From Novosphingobium ovatum (GTDB lineage Bacteria > Pseudomonadota > Alphaproteobacteria > Sphingomonadales > Sphingomonadaceae), in the NCBI RefSeq assembly GCF_009909235.1, contig NZ_JAAAPO010000001.1:620001-684000 (forward strand): 64,000 nucleotides of DNA, read 5' to 3'. Below are positions 16,650-24,287 of this stretch, piece by piece. The notes below the pieces were generated by a model. That model was not told where the DNA came from. It saw only the letters and a program-made list of their open reading frames with translations, and searched no databases. Every line of letters begins with the position of its first letter. Position 1 is the first letter of the stretch. A program made the translations under genes and the position numbers.

Positions 16650-16870
16650 ACCCCAAGCAGTCTCGAATTGGGGGGCACCGCACCCGGTCTCCGCGATGCC
16701 CTCCTTCCCGTTTCGAGCAACATGGCGGGGCCGAAACGGTCTCCTCGGCCCCGCCAGTCCCCCCGTCGCCCCGATGATGTTTTCCCAGTCTCCATCATCG
16801 GGGCGGCCGCGGGCCCTTTTCCCCCAAACAGCGCACAGCAAAAAGGCCGCCCCGGACAGGGCGGCCTTTG
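16650..16870 (+). ncRNA. Candidate structured small RNA
   Basis: The 470-base gap 16434-16903 between the Nudix gene and grxD has no credible ORF. After the sigma-54-like site come two perfect hairpins: 16723-16734 with 16745-16756 (12 bp, 10-base loop) and 16767-16779 with 16793-16805 (13 bp, 13-base loop). The grxD terminator hairpin at 16841-16869 could also end a rightward transcript. Start and end are inferred from promoter spacing and the last hairpin. The hairpins could alternatively belong to a minus-strand leader of the Nudix gene. Confidence 0.3.
16841..16869 (-). terminator. Terminator of grxD
   Basis: On the minus strand a GC-rich stem AAAGGCCGCCC/GGGCGGCCTTT with a short loop is followed by a run of five T, about 35 bases beyond the grxD stop. 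On the plus strand the U-tract is only three bases. Confidence 0.85.
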
Positions 16871-16903
16871 TCGCGTCATGGGGTGGGGCGTTTGGCCCCG
16901 TGA

Positions 16904-17233
16904 TTAGCCCTGTGCGGCGATGCCGTTGTCGGCCAGCACGGCGGCCAGTTCGCCCGCCTCATACATCTCCATCATGATGTCGCTGCCGCCCAGAAACTCA
17001 CCCTTCACATACAGCTGGGGGATCGTCGGCCAGTCGGAATAGGCCTTGATGCCCTGACGGATGTCCATGTCCTGCAACACGTCCACGCCGTGGAACTCCA
17101 CGCCCAGACGTTCCAGAATGCCCACCGCGCGGCTGGAAAAGCCACATTGCGGGAACAGCGGCGTGCCCTTCATGAACAGCACGACGTCATGGCTGTTGAC
17201 GATGTCGGCGATGCGGGCGTTGGTGTCGGTCAT
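16904..17233 (-). CDS. grxD: Monothiol glutaredoxin Grx4 family
   Basis: 109 aa, the normal size. The monothiol active site is CGFS with Cys30, preceded by FMKGTPLFPQ, and the glutathione-binding parts WPTIPQLYVKGEFLGGSDI are present. CGFS glutaredoxins bind and transfer [2Fe-2S] clusters with glutathione, often as a heterodimer with BolA proteins, and a bolA gene lies 130 bases upstream on the same strand. A strong terminator follows. Confidence 0.96.
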   Translation of the reverse strand: MTDTNARIADIVNSHDVVLFMKGTPLFPQCGFSSRAVGILERLGVEFHGVDVLQDMDIRQGIKAYSDWPTIPQLYVKGEFLGGSDIMMEMYEAGELAAVLADNGIAAQG

Positions 17234-17362
17234 GGTCGGTGTCCTGATGGCTGCGCCGGGGGCGGCGGGAAAATCGGGGGTATCGGGAAAATGCGCGGCT
17301 TTGCCGGCCGCGTCAACCGGGGGGCGGGGCGATCACGCCCGCTTGGTTCAGGCCAGCTTGGT

Positions 17363-17596
17363 TCAGGCTGGCAGGGCGGTGGTCAGTTGCAGCGCGTGCA
17401 ATTCCCCGCCCATGCGCCCGCCCAAAGCGGCAAACACCAGCTTGTGCTGGGCGATGCGGGGTTTGCCGGTGAAGGCTGCCGAAACGACATGCGCGGCGTA
17501 ATGATCGCCATCGCCCGCCAGATCGGTGATGGTCACCTGGGCATCGGGCAAAGCGGCGCGGATCAGCTCTTCGATCTGATGAGCGGGCATGGGCAT
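17363..17596 (-). CDS. bolA: BolA/IbaG family protein
   Basis: 77 aa, a single BolA domain: IEELIRAALPDAQVTITDLAGDGDHYAAHVVSA (shown here by its key elements), then the conserved FTGKPRIAQHKLVFAALGG, where the His before K-L-V is the usual cluster ligand in Grx-BolA complexes. The start at 17596 follows AGGAA; an ATG two codons later is possible. Same direction as grxD, so co-expression is likely. Confidence 0.92.
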   Translation of the reverse strand: MPMPAHQIEELIRAALPDAQVTITDLAGDGDHYAAHVVSAAFTGKPRIAQHKLVFAALGGRMGGELHALQLTTALPA

Positions 17597-17762
17597 GGGG
17601 GCGTTCCTGTACAGCAATCGGCGGGCCGGACTGGCCTGCGGTTAGGCCCGCATATGGGGGCGCGCGGCGCGTCTGCCAAGAGGGCGCGCCATCAGGCGTC
17701 AGGCCGCCGCCCGATGGCCCCGCGCAGGGCCTCCGGCGACGGTGACGTGGGTTTGTTATGCC

Positions 17763-18086
17763 TTACGCCTCGCCCATCAGCGCGCGGCGGGCCTCGATTT
17801 CCTTGACCTTCATGGCGGCGCGCACCTGCGCCTCATCGGCGTCCAGCCCGGCGCTGATCAGGTCGCCCAGAATCTTGCGGATGACATCCTCGTCGCCCGC
17901 TTCCTCAAAATCGGCCTGCACCACGCTCTTGGCATAGGCCTCCGCCTCTGCCGGCGAGAGCGACATGCGCTCGGCCGCCCAAGCGCCCATCAGGCGGTTG
18001 CGGCGGGCATGGATGCGGAATTCCATTTCCTCATCATGGGCAAACTTGGCTTCCTCGGCGCGTTCGCGGTCGTTGAAGGTAGTCAT
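17763..18086 (-). CDS. DUF1476 protein, alphaproteobacterial F1-ATPase inhibitor (zeta) type
   Basis: 107 aa, all-helical and highly charged. The N-terminal stretch FNDRERAEEAKFAHDEEMEFR and the core RRNRLMGAWAAERMSLS are hallmarks of DUF1476, whose Paracoccus member is the zeta subunit that inhibits the F1 motor. Function here is by family. Single gene; the 267-base stretch 18087-18353 upstream holds only the leuD terminator and no other feature I can support. Confidence 0.88.
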   Translation of the reverse strand: MTTFNDRERAEEAKFAHDEEMEFRIHARRNRLMGAWAAERMSLSPAEAEAYAKSVVQADFEEAGDEDVIRKILGDLISAGLDADEAQVRAAMKVKEIEARRALMGEA

Positions 18087-18292
18087 GTCAGGCGGTGTCC
18101 CCTTGTTTCCTATAGGCGATAGAGCCCGATGCCGCACAGGGTCAATCCCTGATTGGCGCCTGATCGGTGGTGCCCCGCCGAACCGGCTCTGGCGCTATGG
18201 GCCCTGTTGCTATGGCCCTGTCGCTAAGGGCAGTGCAGCAGGGTGCGGGGGCGATGTCATTGCGCGGGCGCAAAGCCGTGGTGCGTAAAGAC

Positions 18293-18329
18293 AAAAGCCC
18301 CGCCACGGACGATGCCGGGGCGGGGCCTT
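18293..18329 (-). terminator. Terminator of leuD
   Basis: GCCCCGCC and GGCGGGGC pair across a 12-base loop on the minus strand and are followed by TTTT, 25-60 bases past the leuD stop. Confidence 0.85.
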
Positions 18330-18353
18330 GGCGTTGGGGCGGGCGGCCGGTGT

Positions 18354-18944
18354 TTAGGCGGCGCCGGCCAGAAACGGCAGGTTTTGCGCCACCTTGGCCT
18401 CATGCGCGGCGATGGCGGCGTCGCGCGCCAGCGTCAGCCCCACCTCGTCCAGACCTTCCAGCAGGCAATGCTTGCGGAACGGGTCGATCTCAAAGCTGAA
18501 ACGGTCCTGGAACGGCGTCGTGACGGTCTGGGTTTCCAGATCGATGTCGATCGGCTGCTCCTGCGCCACTTCCATCAGGCGGTCGATCGCCTCCTGCGGC
18601 AGGCACACGGTCAGGATGCCGTTCTTGAACGCGTTGCCCGAAAAGATGTCGGAAAAGCTGGGGGCGATAACGCAGGTGATGCCCAGATCCAGCAGCGCCC
18701 ATGCGGCGTGCTCACGGCTGGAGCCGCAGCCGAAATTGTCGCCCGCGATCAGGATCGGGCTGCCGGCAAATTCGGCCGAATCGAAAATATTGGCCGGGTC
18801 TTCGCGCAGCGCCTCGAACGCGCCCTTGCCCAAACCCTCACGCGTGATGGTCTTCAGCCAGCGGGCCGGGATGATGACGTCGGTGTCGACGTTCTTTCGG
18901 CCGAACGGGATCGCGCGGCCGGAAACTTGGCGGATGGGGTTCAT
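18354..18944 (-). CDS. leuD: 3-isopropylmalate dehydratase small subunit
   Basis: 196 aa. It begins with the LeuD swivel-domain motif [23 protein letters not shown], then [16 protein letters not shown] and [16 protein letters not shown]. It forms the LeuCD heterodimer that isomerises 2-isopropylmalate to 3-isopropylmalate in leucine synthesis. leuC is 660 bases upstream on the same strand with two small ORFs between them. Confidence 0.97.
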   Translation of the reverse strand: MNPIRQVSGRAIPFGRKNVDTDVIIPARWLKTITREGLGKGAFEALREDPANIFDSAEFAGSPILIAGDNFGCGSSREHAAWALLDLGITCVIAPSFSDIFSGNAFKNGILTVCLPQEAIDRLMEVAQEQPIDIDLETQTVTTPFQDRFSFEIDPFRKHCLLEGLDEVGLTLARDAAIAAHEAKVAQNLPFLAGAA

Positions 18945-18980
18945 GGGTGGTCAGCCTTTGGTCGACAAATCAGCGGGACA

Positions 18981-19151
18981 TCAATCGGTTTCGGGCGCAT
19001 CTTCGGGATGACTGGGAGTCTCGTTCGCCTTGGCCTTGCGGCGCGAGACGTACAGGACCGCCGCGGCCAGCGCGGCTGAACCGATGGCGGCACCGGCCAG
19101 CGCGGCAGCGTTGGTCCAGGTCTTGGCGGACTTTTCCTTGGGTTCAGTCAT
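18981..19151 (-). CDS. Small membrane protein between leuC and leuD
   Basis: 56 aa. An N-terminal basic/polar stretch (MTEPKEKSAKTWTN) leads to one Ala-rich transmembrane helix (about 15-35), then a basic SRRKAKA stop-transfer and an acidic tail. The topology suggests a single-pass membrane protein with its C-terminus in the cytoplasm. It is not a recognised family. It lies 36 bases before leuD in the same direction and is probably co-transcribed. Codon use fits the neighbours. Confidence 0.65.
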   Translation of the reverse strand: MTEPKEKSAKTWTNAAALAGAAIGSAALAAAVLYVSRRKAKANETPSHPEDAPETD

Positions 19152-19232
19152 ACCGTTTCATATGTATCCACCCAGCGGCACGCGCAAGAGGTGGCTTCCC
19201 GAAATTCTGACCGTTTCCGTGCCCCCTGTGGC

Positions 19233-19448
19233 CTATTGCCAGTGCTCGGGGTGAACCGGGCGCTGGCCCTTGGCGCGGGCGGCCTTGGCCTGTTCATACA
19301 GCGCCAGATTGTGCTCCATCGCCTCGATCGAGCTTTGGCGGATCGAGCGGTGGATCGAACGGTGCAGCCGGGGCGAGAGCAGCAGGCGCAAACCCACGCC
19401 GCCTATCACCAGCACGCCGCCGATCACCGTTTCAACCAAATGGTTCAT
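19233..19448 (-). CDS. Small membrane protein between leuC and leuD
   Basis: 71 aa. One hydrophobic segment (TVIGGVLVIGGVGLRLLL, about 7-26) is followed by a basic, helical tail rich in His and Arg (HRSIHRSIRQSS) that could bind anionic surfaces. I do not recognise the family. It lies in the same direction as leuC, leuD and the 56-aa ORF, which suggests one operon, though a hairpin after leuC may limit read-through. Confidence 0.65.
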   Translation of the reverse strand: MNHLVETVIGGVLVIGGVGLRLLLSPRLHRSIHRSIRQSSIEAMEHNLALYEQAKAARAKGQRPVHPEHWQ

Positions 19449-19561
19449 GCTGAGCCTTGATCCCCCAACGGCGTCTTTGCCGCAGGGATGTCATGGCCCG
19501 ATGACGCTGAAGCCTTGGTTCCCGATCAGGGTTAACGGAAATCCGGTCAAATGTTTACCTT

Positions 19562-19594
19562 CTCTGGCGGGGGCCGTGGGGCGTCCCGCCAGAG
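19562..19594 (-). terminator. Hairpin after leuC
   Basis: CTCTGGCGGG and CCCGCCAGAG form a perfect 10-bp stem 12 bases past the leuC stop. No U-tract follows, so it may attenuate transcription or stabilise the leuC 3' end instead of ending transcription fully. Confidence 0.5.
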
Positions 19595-19605
19595 GGGTGG
19601 TTGGT

Positions 19606-21039
19606 TCAGTTGGTCAGGCTGCGCACATCGGTCAGCTTGCCCGTGACGGCGGCGGCGGCGGCCATGGCGGGCGACACCAGATGGGTGCGCGCGCCCGGAC
19701 CTTGCCGCCCGACAAAGTTGCGGTTCGACGTGCTCGCGCAACGCTCGCCAGCGGGCACCTTGTCCGGGTTCATGCCAAGGCAGGCCGAACAGCCCGGCTC
19801 GCGCCATTCGATCCCGGCCTCGACAAAGATCTTGTCCAGACCTTCGGCCTCGGCCTGCGCCTTGACCAGACCCGAACCGGGGACGATGATCGCCCACTTG
19901 ATGTTCGGGTGCTTCTTGCGGCCCTTGAGCACTTCGGCAGCGGCGCGCAGATCCTCGATGCGGCTGTTGGTGCAGCTGCCGATGAAGATGTTCTGCACTT
20001 CCAGCTCGTCCATGCGCTGACCCGGCGTCAGGCCCATATATTCCAGGCTCTTGCGCGCGGCGTCCTGCTTGGACGCATCGGCAAAGCTTTCGGGCGCGGG
20101 GACCACGCCGCCGATGGCGACGGTATCCTCGGGGCTGGTGCCCCATGTCACGGTGGGCTGTACATCGGCCGCGTTGATCACCACGCTCTTGTCAAAGGTC
20201 GCGCCCTCGTCGGTGCGCAGGCTGTTCCACCAGGCCACGGCCTTGTCCCATGCCTCGCCCTTGGGCGCCATCGGGCGGCCCTGGACATAGGCGATGGTCT
20301 TGGCGTCCGGCGCGACCAGGCCAGCGCGCGCGCCAGCCTCGATCGACATGTTGCACACCGTCAGACGACCCTCGATGCTCATCTCCTCGAACACCTTGCC
20401 GCGGTATTCGATGACATGGCCCGTGCCGCCGGCCGTGCCAACCACGCCGATGATGTGCAGGATCAGGTCCTTGGACGAAAGGCCGGCGGGCAGGTCGCCC
20501 TCGACGCGCACTTCCATCGTCTTGGACTGCTTGAGCAGCAGGGTTTGGGTGGCCAGCACATGTTCGACCTCGGAAGTGCCGATGCCAAAAGCCAGCGCGC
20601 CCAGACCGCCGTGGCAGGCGGTGTGGCTGTCGCCGCACACGATCGTCGCGCCGGGCAGCGAAAAGCCCTGTTCCGGGCCGACGACATGGACGATGCCCTG
20701 TTCCGCGTCCGCGTCACCGATGTAGCGGATGCCAAAAGCGGGGGCATTGGCCTCCAGCGCTTCGAGCTGCTGCGCGCTTTCGGCATCGGCGATCGGCACG
20801 CGGGCGCCTGTCGCGGTGCGGCGCGGGGTGGTGGGCAGGTTGTGATCGGGCACCGCCAGCGTCAGGTCGGGGCGGCGAACCTTGCGGCCTGACGTGCGGA
20901 GCGACTCGAAAGCCTGCGGGCTGGTGACTTCATGCACCAGATGGCGGTCGATATAGATCAGGCAGGTGCCATCGTCGCGGCGTTCGACAACGTGGGCGTC
21001 CCAGATCTTTTCGTAAAGCGTGCGCGCGGTGTTGGTCAT
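19606..21039 (-). CDS. leuC: 3-isopropylmalate dehydratase large subunit
   Basis: 477 aa, full length. The three [4Fe-4S] ligand cysteines of the aconitase fold are in [10 protein letters not shown] and in [10 protein letters not shown], and the substrate region [23 protein letters not shown] is intact. It works with LeuD on isopropylmalate. The start at 21039 matches the family N-terminus ([17 protein letters not shown]). Confidence 0.97.
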   Translation of the reverse strand: MTNTARTLYEKIWDAHVVERRDDGTCLIYIDRHLVHEVTSPQAFESLRTSGRKVRRPDLTLAVPDHNLPTTPRRTATGARVPIADAESAQQLEALEANAPAFGIRYIGDADAEQGIVHVVGPEQGFSLPGATIVCGDSHTACHGGLGALAFGIGTSEVEHVLATQTLLLKQSKTMEVRVEGDLPAGLSSKDLILHIIGVVGTAGGTGHVIEYRGKVFEEMSIEGRLTVCNMSIEAGARAGLVAPDAKTIAYVQGRPMAPKGEAWDKAVAWWNSLRTDEGATFDKSVVINAADVQPTVTWGTSPEDTVAIGGVVPAPESFADASKQDAARKSLEYMGLTPGQRMDELEVQNIFIGSCTNSRIEDLRAAAEVLKGRKKHPNIKWAIIVPGSGLVKAQAEAEGLDKIFVEAGIEWREPGCSACLGMNPDKVPAGERCASTSNRNFVGRQGPGARTHLVSPAMAAAAAVTGKLTDVRSLTN

Positions 21040-21212
21040 AATGCCGCCGACCTAGGACCGGGCGCGCCGAATGGCAAGGGTTTGTGCTTGCGTCAAAGCG
21101 CGCAAAGCTTTGCAGCGCGGGGGCGGGGCGCGGCCCTGTCCGACAGGCGGAAAACGGGTGTGACCTTTTGCCCGTCTGGTCAGGCGCAGGCGGTGGGGGT
21201 ATGGTGGCGGCC

Positions 21213-21731
21213 ATGTCGACCCTTGCCGCGCTCTCGATCATCATTGCCACCTTCCTGATCATGGAGGGCGTGGCGTGGTCCGCCCACAAATACATCATGC
21301 ACGGCTGGGGCTGGGGCTGGCACCGGGATCATCACGAACGCCACGACCGCCTGCTGGAAAAGAACGACCTGTACGCGCTGGTGGGCGCGGCGATGAGCAT
21401 CAGCGCCTTTGTCATCGGCAGCCCGATGATCATGGGGGCGAACGCCTGGGCACCGGGCACGTTCATCGGGCTGGGCATTTTGGCCTATGGCGTGGTCTAT
21501 TCGCTGATCCACGATGGGCTGATCCACCAGCGCTATTTCCGATACGTCCCCAAGCGCGGCTATGCCAAGCGGCTGGTGCAGGCGCACAAGCTGCACCATG
21601 CGACCGTGGGCAAGGAAGGCGGCGTCTCGTTCGGCTTCGTCTTTGCCCGCGATCCGGCCGCGTTGAAACGCGATCTGGCCGAGCAGCGCAAGGCCGGCAT
21701 CGCCGTGGTGCGCGAGGCCGATCTGGGCTGA
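21213..21731 (+). CDS. crtZ: Beta-carotene 3-hydroxylase
   Basis: 172 aa, an integral-membrane di-iron hydroxylase. The histidine boxes are HKYIMH, HRDHHERH, HDGLIHQRY and HKLHHA, between hydrophobic helices. It adds 3-hydroxyl groups to beta-ionone rings, for example beta-carotene to zeaxanthin, which underlies yellow sphingomonad pigments such as nostoxanthin. No other carotenoid gene is adjacent. The ATG at 21213 is taken; an in-frame ATG at 21201 has the more G-rich leader. Confidence 0.93.
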   Translation: MSTLAALSIIIATFLIMEGVAWSAHKYIMHGWGWGWHRDHHERHDRLLEKNDLYALVGAAMSISAFVIGSPMIMGANAWAPGTFIGLGILAYGVVYSLIHDGLIHQRYFRYVPKRGYAKRLVQAHKLHHATVGKEGGVSFGFVFARDPAALKRDLAEQRKAGIAVVREADLG

Positions 21732-21770
21732 GCGCGCCCATGTGATACAGAACCCGAACCTCTTGCCGTA

Positions 21771-21805
21771 AAAAAAAGCCCGGACCGCGCATGTGCGGTC
21801 CGGGC
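21771..21805 (-). terminator. Terminator of the DUF454-sufE transcript
   Basis: GCCCGGACCGC and GCGGTCCGGGC form an 11-bp stem followed on the minus strand by seven T. It lies 145 bases past the DUF454 stop; the intervening bases carry only a second small hairpin at 21880-21899. Confidence 0.85.
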
Positions 21806-21949
21806 AAGTATAAAGGATTTCAGCAAGCTGATCATCCTTCGGGTCGCGTTAGGTAAATATACAGTGCGTTACGGCGCTGCATCCCCCGTTTGGGGGATGG
21901 TGGCAGTGACGATGGAAAAACTCGCATCAGGCGGGGCCGCGCGGGCAGG

Positions 21950-22300
21950 CTATTCGGCGCGGGTCCAGATCCACGAGCCCGACAGCGCCATCACGCCCAC
22001 AGGGATCAGCACCCATGGCCATCCAGCGGTCAGCGCGGTGATCGCCACAGACACGCCCATGGCGGTCAGCGCGGCGATCTTGGCCCGGCGGGGGATGGCG
22101 CGGCGTTCGCGCCATTGGCGCAGCGGCGGGCCATAGGAGGGGTGGTGTAACAGGCGCTGTTCCCACGCCGGGTTCGACCGCGCGAAAAAGAACAGCGCCA
22201 GCAGCAGAAACGGCACCGTGGGCAGCAGTGGCAGGAAAGCGCCCACCACCCCCAGACCGACAAAGAACAGGCCCGCCGCCCGATAGAGGTGGCGGCGCAT
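21950..22300 (-). CDS. DUF454 (YbaN-like) inner-membrane protein
   Basis: 116 aa. The family core GLGVVGAFLPLLPTVPFLLLALFFFARSNP is followed by the conserved amphipathic HHPSYGPPLRQW and two closing transmembrane helices. Its function is unknown. It begins 7 bases after the sufE stop, so it is co-transcribed with sufE. Confidence 0.88.
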   Translation of the reverse strand: MRRHLYRAAGLFFVGLGVVGAFLPLLPTVPFLLLALFFFARSNPAWEQRLLHHPSYGPPLRQWRERRAIPRRAKIAALTAMGVSVAITALTAGWPWVLIPVGVMALSGSWIWTRAE

Positions 22301-22307
22301 CGGCCGA

Positions 22308-22730
22308 TCAGGCCTGAACGTCCAGCCCGGCGATGCGGGCGGCGTGTTGCCGGATCAGGGCGATCATGTTGGGCACACCCTGCGTGCGGTTGCTGGACAA
22401 CTGGTTCTTCAGGTCAAACGGGGCCAGAGCGGCGGCAATGTCCATGCCCGCGACATCGGCGGCGGGCTGGCCCTGCACCGCGGCCAGCACCAGCGCGATG
22501 ATGCCCTTGGTGATGGCGGCGTTGCTGTCGGCCAGAAAGTGCAAGCGGCCCGCTTCGCCCGGCGCGGGATAGACCCATACGCTGGCCGAACAGCCGCGCA
22601 CCAGCGTCGCGTCGGTTTTCAGCGCGTCGGGCATCGGCTCCAGCGCGCGCCCCAGTTCGATCAGCAGGCGATAGCGTTCATCGGCGTCAAGGAAGTCATA
22701 TTCCTCGAAAATGTCATTCAGCGTGCGCAT
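22308..22730 (-). CDS. sufE: Cysteine desulfuration protein SufE
   Basis: 140 aa. The reactive Cys47 lies in LVRGCSASVWV, the classical SufE active site, in a full-length SufE/CsdE fold. It accepts persulfide from SufS and passes it to the Fe-S scaffold. It lies 55 bases after the last psp-cluster gene on the same strand and may be read through from it, which would tie cluster repair to envelope stress; that link is inference. Confidence 0.95.
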   Translation of the reverse strand: MRTLNDIFEEYDFLDADERYRLLIELGRALEPMPDALKTDATLVRGCSASVWVYPAPGEAGRLHFLADSNAAITKGIIALVLAAVQGQPAADVAGMDIAAALAPFDLKNQLSSNRTQGVPNMIALIRQHAARIAGLDVQA

Positions 22731-22785
22731 GGACCCGCGATAGCGTTCAACCGGGTTGCAGATCAACCCCAAGCGCCCATCATGG

Positions 22786-23028
22786 TCACAGATCCACCCC
22801 GGCCGCGATCGCTTCCAGCTTGCGGATGCGTTCTTTCAGGTCGGCCAGTTCGATCCGGCTGGCGGCCGCTGTATAGGGCTGGGGATCGACCGGGCTGCCG
22901 CCGCCAATCAGTTCCAGTTCGCGCGATTTCAGCGCCAGCCAGCCCTGCCATCCGCGCAATCCCACCAGCGCGCAGACGGTGACGGCGATCAGGCCGCTCA
23001 GGGCGAAATAGAGGTCAGGTGCGGGCAT
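22786..23028 (-). CDS. PspB-like small membrane protein (third extra copy)
   Basis: 80 aa. An N-terminal transmembrane helix (LYFALSGLIAVTVCALVGL) is followed by a cytoplasmic region ending in a short coiled coil, IELADLKERIRKLEAIAAGV. The layout and the L-x-x-R-I/V-x-x-L-E pattern echo PspB and the two neighbouring ORFs. Last gene of the psp cluster, 26 bases after its neighbour. No named family recognised with certainty. Confidence 0.75.
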   Translation of the reverse strand: MPAPDLYFALSGLIAVTVCALVGLRGWQGWLALKSRELELIGGGSPVDPQPYTAAASRIELADLKERIRKLEAIAAGVDL

Positions 23029-23054
23029 GGGATGGCCTTTCGGATGAGGGCGGC

Positions 23055-23336
23055 TTAGCGGTCGCGCAGGGCTTCGATTTGCGCGGCCAGATCGGCGCTG
23101 CGGCGTTCGTCGGTGTGGGGCGCGGTGGCGATGCGTTCCAGCACGCGCACCCGTTCACGCAACTGGGCGATTTCCGCGTCGCGCCAATCGGCGGCGGGGG
23201 ATGGGGCGGCAAAGGGCGGGCGCTGGCCGCCGCCCATGGCGATCAGTGCCATTTTGCGGCGGTGGCGCAGGACCATCATGCCGGCAAACAAACCGGCCCA
23301 GATCAGCGGAACGATAATGCCATATTGGTGATGCAC
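23055..23336 (-). CDS. PspB-like small membrane protein (second extra copy)
   Basis: 93 aa. One transmembrane helix (IIVPLIWAGLFAGMMVL), a basic stop-transfer (RHRRK), a proline-containing linker and a coiled coil LRERVRVLERIAT, then a C-terminal motif DLAAQIEALRDR. The coiled coil and tail are nearly the same as in the next gene (23356-23616), so the two are tandem paralogues. Spacing is 19 bases. Likely an envelope-stress sensor or PspA partner, by context. Confidence 0.8.
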   Translation of the reverse strand: MHHQYGIIVPLIWAGLFAGMMVLRHRRKMALIAMGGGQRPPFAAPSPAADWRDAEIAQLRERVRVLERIATAPHTDERRSADLAAQIEALRDR

Positions 23337-23355
23337 GTCAGCTCTCCACGGACAA

Positions 23356-23616
23356 TCAGCGCAGGTTTTCGATTTGCGCGGCCAGATCGCGGCTCTGGCG
23401 CTCGTCGGTCAGGATGCGTTCCAGCACGCGCACGCGTTCTTCCAGCTCGCGCAGGCGCTCGGTCTGGGCCGCGATCAGTTGCGGCGGCACCGCATGGCCC
23501 TGCATCGCGGCCTGCGCGGCGATTTCGGCGATGCGTTGGCGGTGTTTGGTGACGATGGCGACAATCGGGATCGAAAGCGCCAGCATCGGGATCAGAAACG
23601 ACCAGAACATGGCCAT
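23356..23616 (-). CDS. PspB-like small membrane protein (first extra copy)
   Basis: 86 aa. One transmembrane helix (SFLIPMLALSIPIVAIVT), then KHRQRIAEIAAQAA and a coiled coil LRELEERVRVLERIL, ending DLAAQIENLR at the stop. The same last residues close PspC (LAAEIENLR), encoded just upstream. It lies 26 bases after pspC. Family assignment to PspB-like is by architecture and context. Confidence 0.8.
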   Translation of the reverse strand: MAMFWSFLIPMLALSIPIVAIVTKHRQRIAEIAAQAAMQGHAVPPQLIAAQTERLRELEERVRVLERILTDERQSRDLAAQIENLR

Positions 23617-23642
23617 GATGCAATTCCCCCCATTATTGCGCC

Positions 23643-24017
23643 TTAGCGCAGGTTTTCGATCTCTGCCGCCAGACGCGGGTTGGACGAGACATAATAGGCT
23701 TCCACCGCGGCCAGGCGGCGGTCGATGTCGCGGAACTGGGCGCGCACTTCGCGCGTTGTACGGGTGGGCGACTGACGCACCCCCTGCCAGAACCGCTGTT
23801 CGGCGCGATCGGCGTACAGCTCTTGCGGCTTGTCATCGGCCAGGATGGCGATGGCAAAATAGATCGGCACGACAAAGCCGACCGTGAAGAACAGCGTGAC
23901 CGTGATGACGCGCACCCACAGCACGTCAATGCCGGTGTAATCGGCAAGGCCGGCGCACACGCCCAGAAACTTGCCGTTGGCCTTGTCCTTGTAAAAGCGG
24001 GTGTGCAGCGTGCTCAC
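23643..24017 (-). CDS. pspC: PspC domain protein
   Basis: 124 aa. The PspC domain covers about residues 5-70: FYKDKANGKFLGVCAGLADYTGIDVLWVR and the transmembrane helix VRVITVTLFFTVGFVVPIYFAIAILA. The cytoplasmic C-terminal half is helical and ends LAAEIENLR. PspC with PspB senses inner-membrane stress and frees PspF from PspA. Its start overlaps the pspB stop by 4 bases (ATGA), so the two are translationally coupled. Confidence 0.92.
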   Translation of the reverse strand: MSTLHTRFYKDKANGKFLGVCAGLADYTGIDVLWVRVITVTLFFTVGFVVPIYFAIAILADDKPQELYADRAEQRFWQGVRQSPTRTTREVRAQFRDIDRRLAAVEAYYVSSNPRLAAEIENLR

Positions 24018-24283
24018 GGCTGGGTCCTTTCGGCAAAGGTGCGTTCGGCGGAGCTGCCCGCCGGCGTGAAATCGGGGTGATCGGCGCGGACCAGCCGCTC
24101 GACCGTGTTCATGCGGTCGTCCAGACGGCGGGCCAGTTGGTACAGTTCCTCCAGCATCGCCTCGTCATCGCGGGTCAGCGTGGCCGATGTTTTCCACTTG
24201 GTGACGTAATGCAGGATGATCCACGGCATGCCGACAAACAGAAAGCCGCAGACAAAGATCGGGACCAGAATATCCTCGGCCAT
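24014..24283 (-). CDS. pspB: Phage shock protein B
   Basis: 89 aa. N-terminal transmembrane helix (VPIFVCGFLFVGMPWIIL) followed by HYVTKWKTSATLTRDDEAMLEELYQLARRLDDRMNTVERLV (given by parts): the TKWK and leucine-zipper-like ARRLDDRMNTVERL match PspB, with a longer tail than E. coli PspB. Inner-membrane partner of PspC and PspA. Starts 4 bases after pspA. Confidence 0.93.
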   Translation of the reverse strand: MAEDILVPIFVCGFLFVGMPWIILHYVTKWKTSATLTRDDEAMLEELYQLARRLDDRMNTVERLVRADHPDFTPAGSSAERTFAERTQP

Positions 24284-24287
24284 GGGC

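Noticed and set aside
16442..16777. 111-codon plus-strand ORF across the hairpin region
   Set aside because: No ribosome-binding site, composition unlike real genes, and it runs through two perfect hairpins.
18087..18292. GCTATGG-CCCTGT near-repeats in the gap after leuD
   Set aside because: Short and irregular; no gene, clear hairpin or promoter beyond the leuD terminator.
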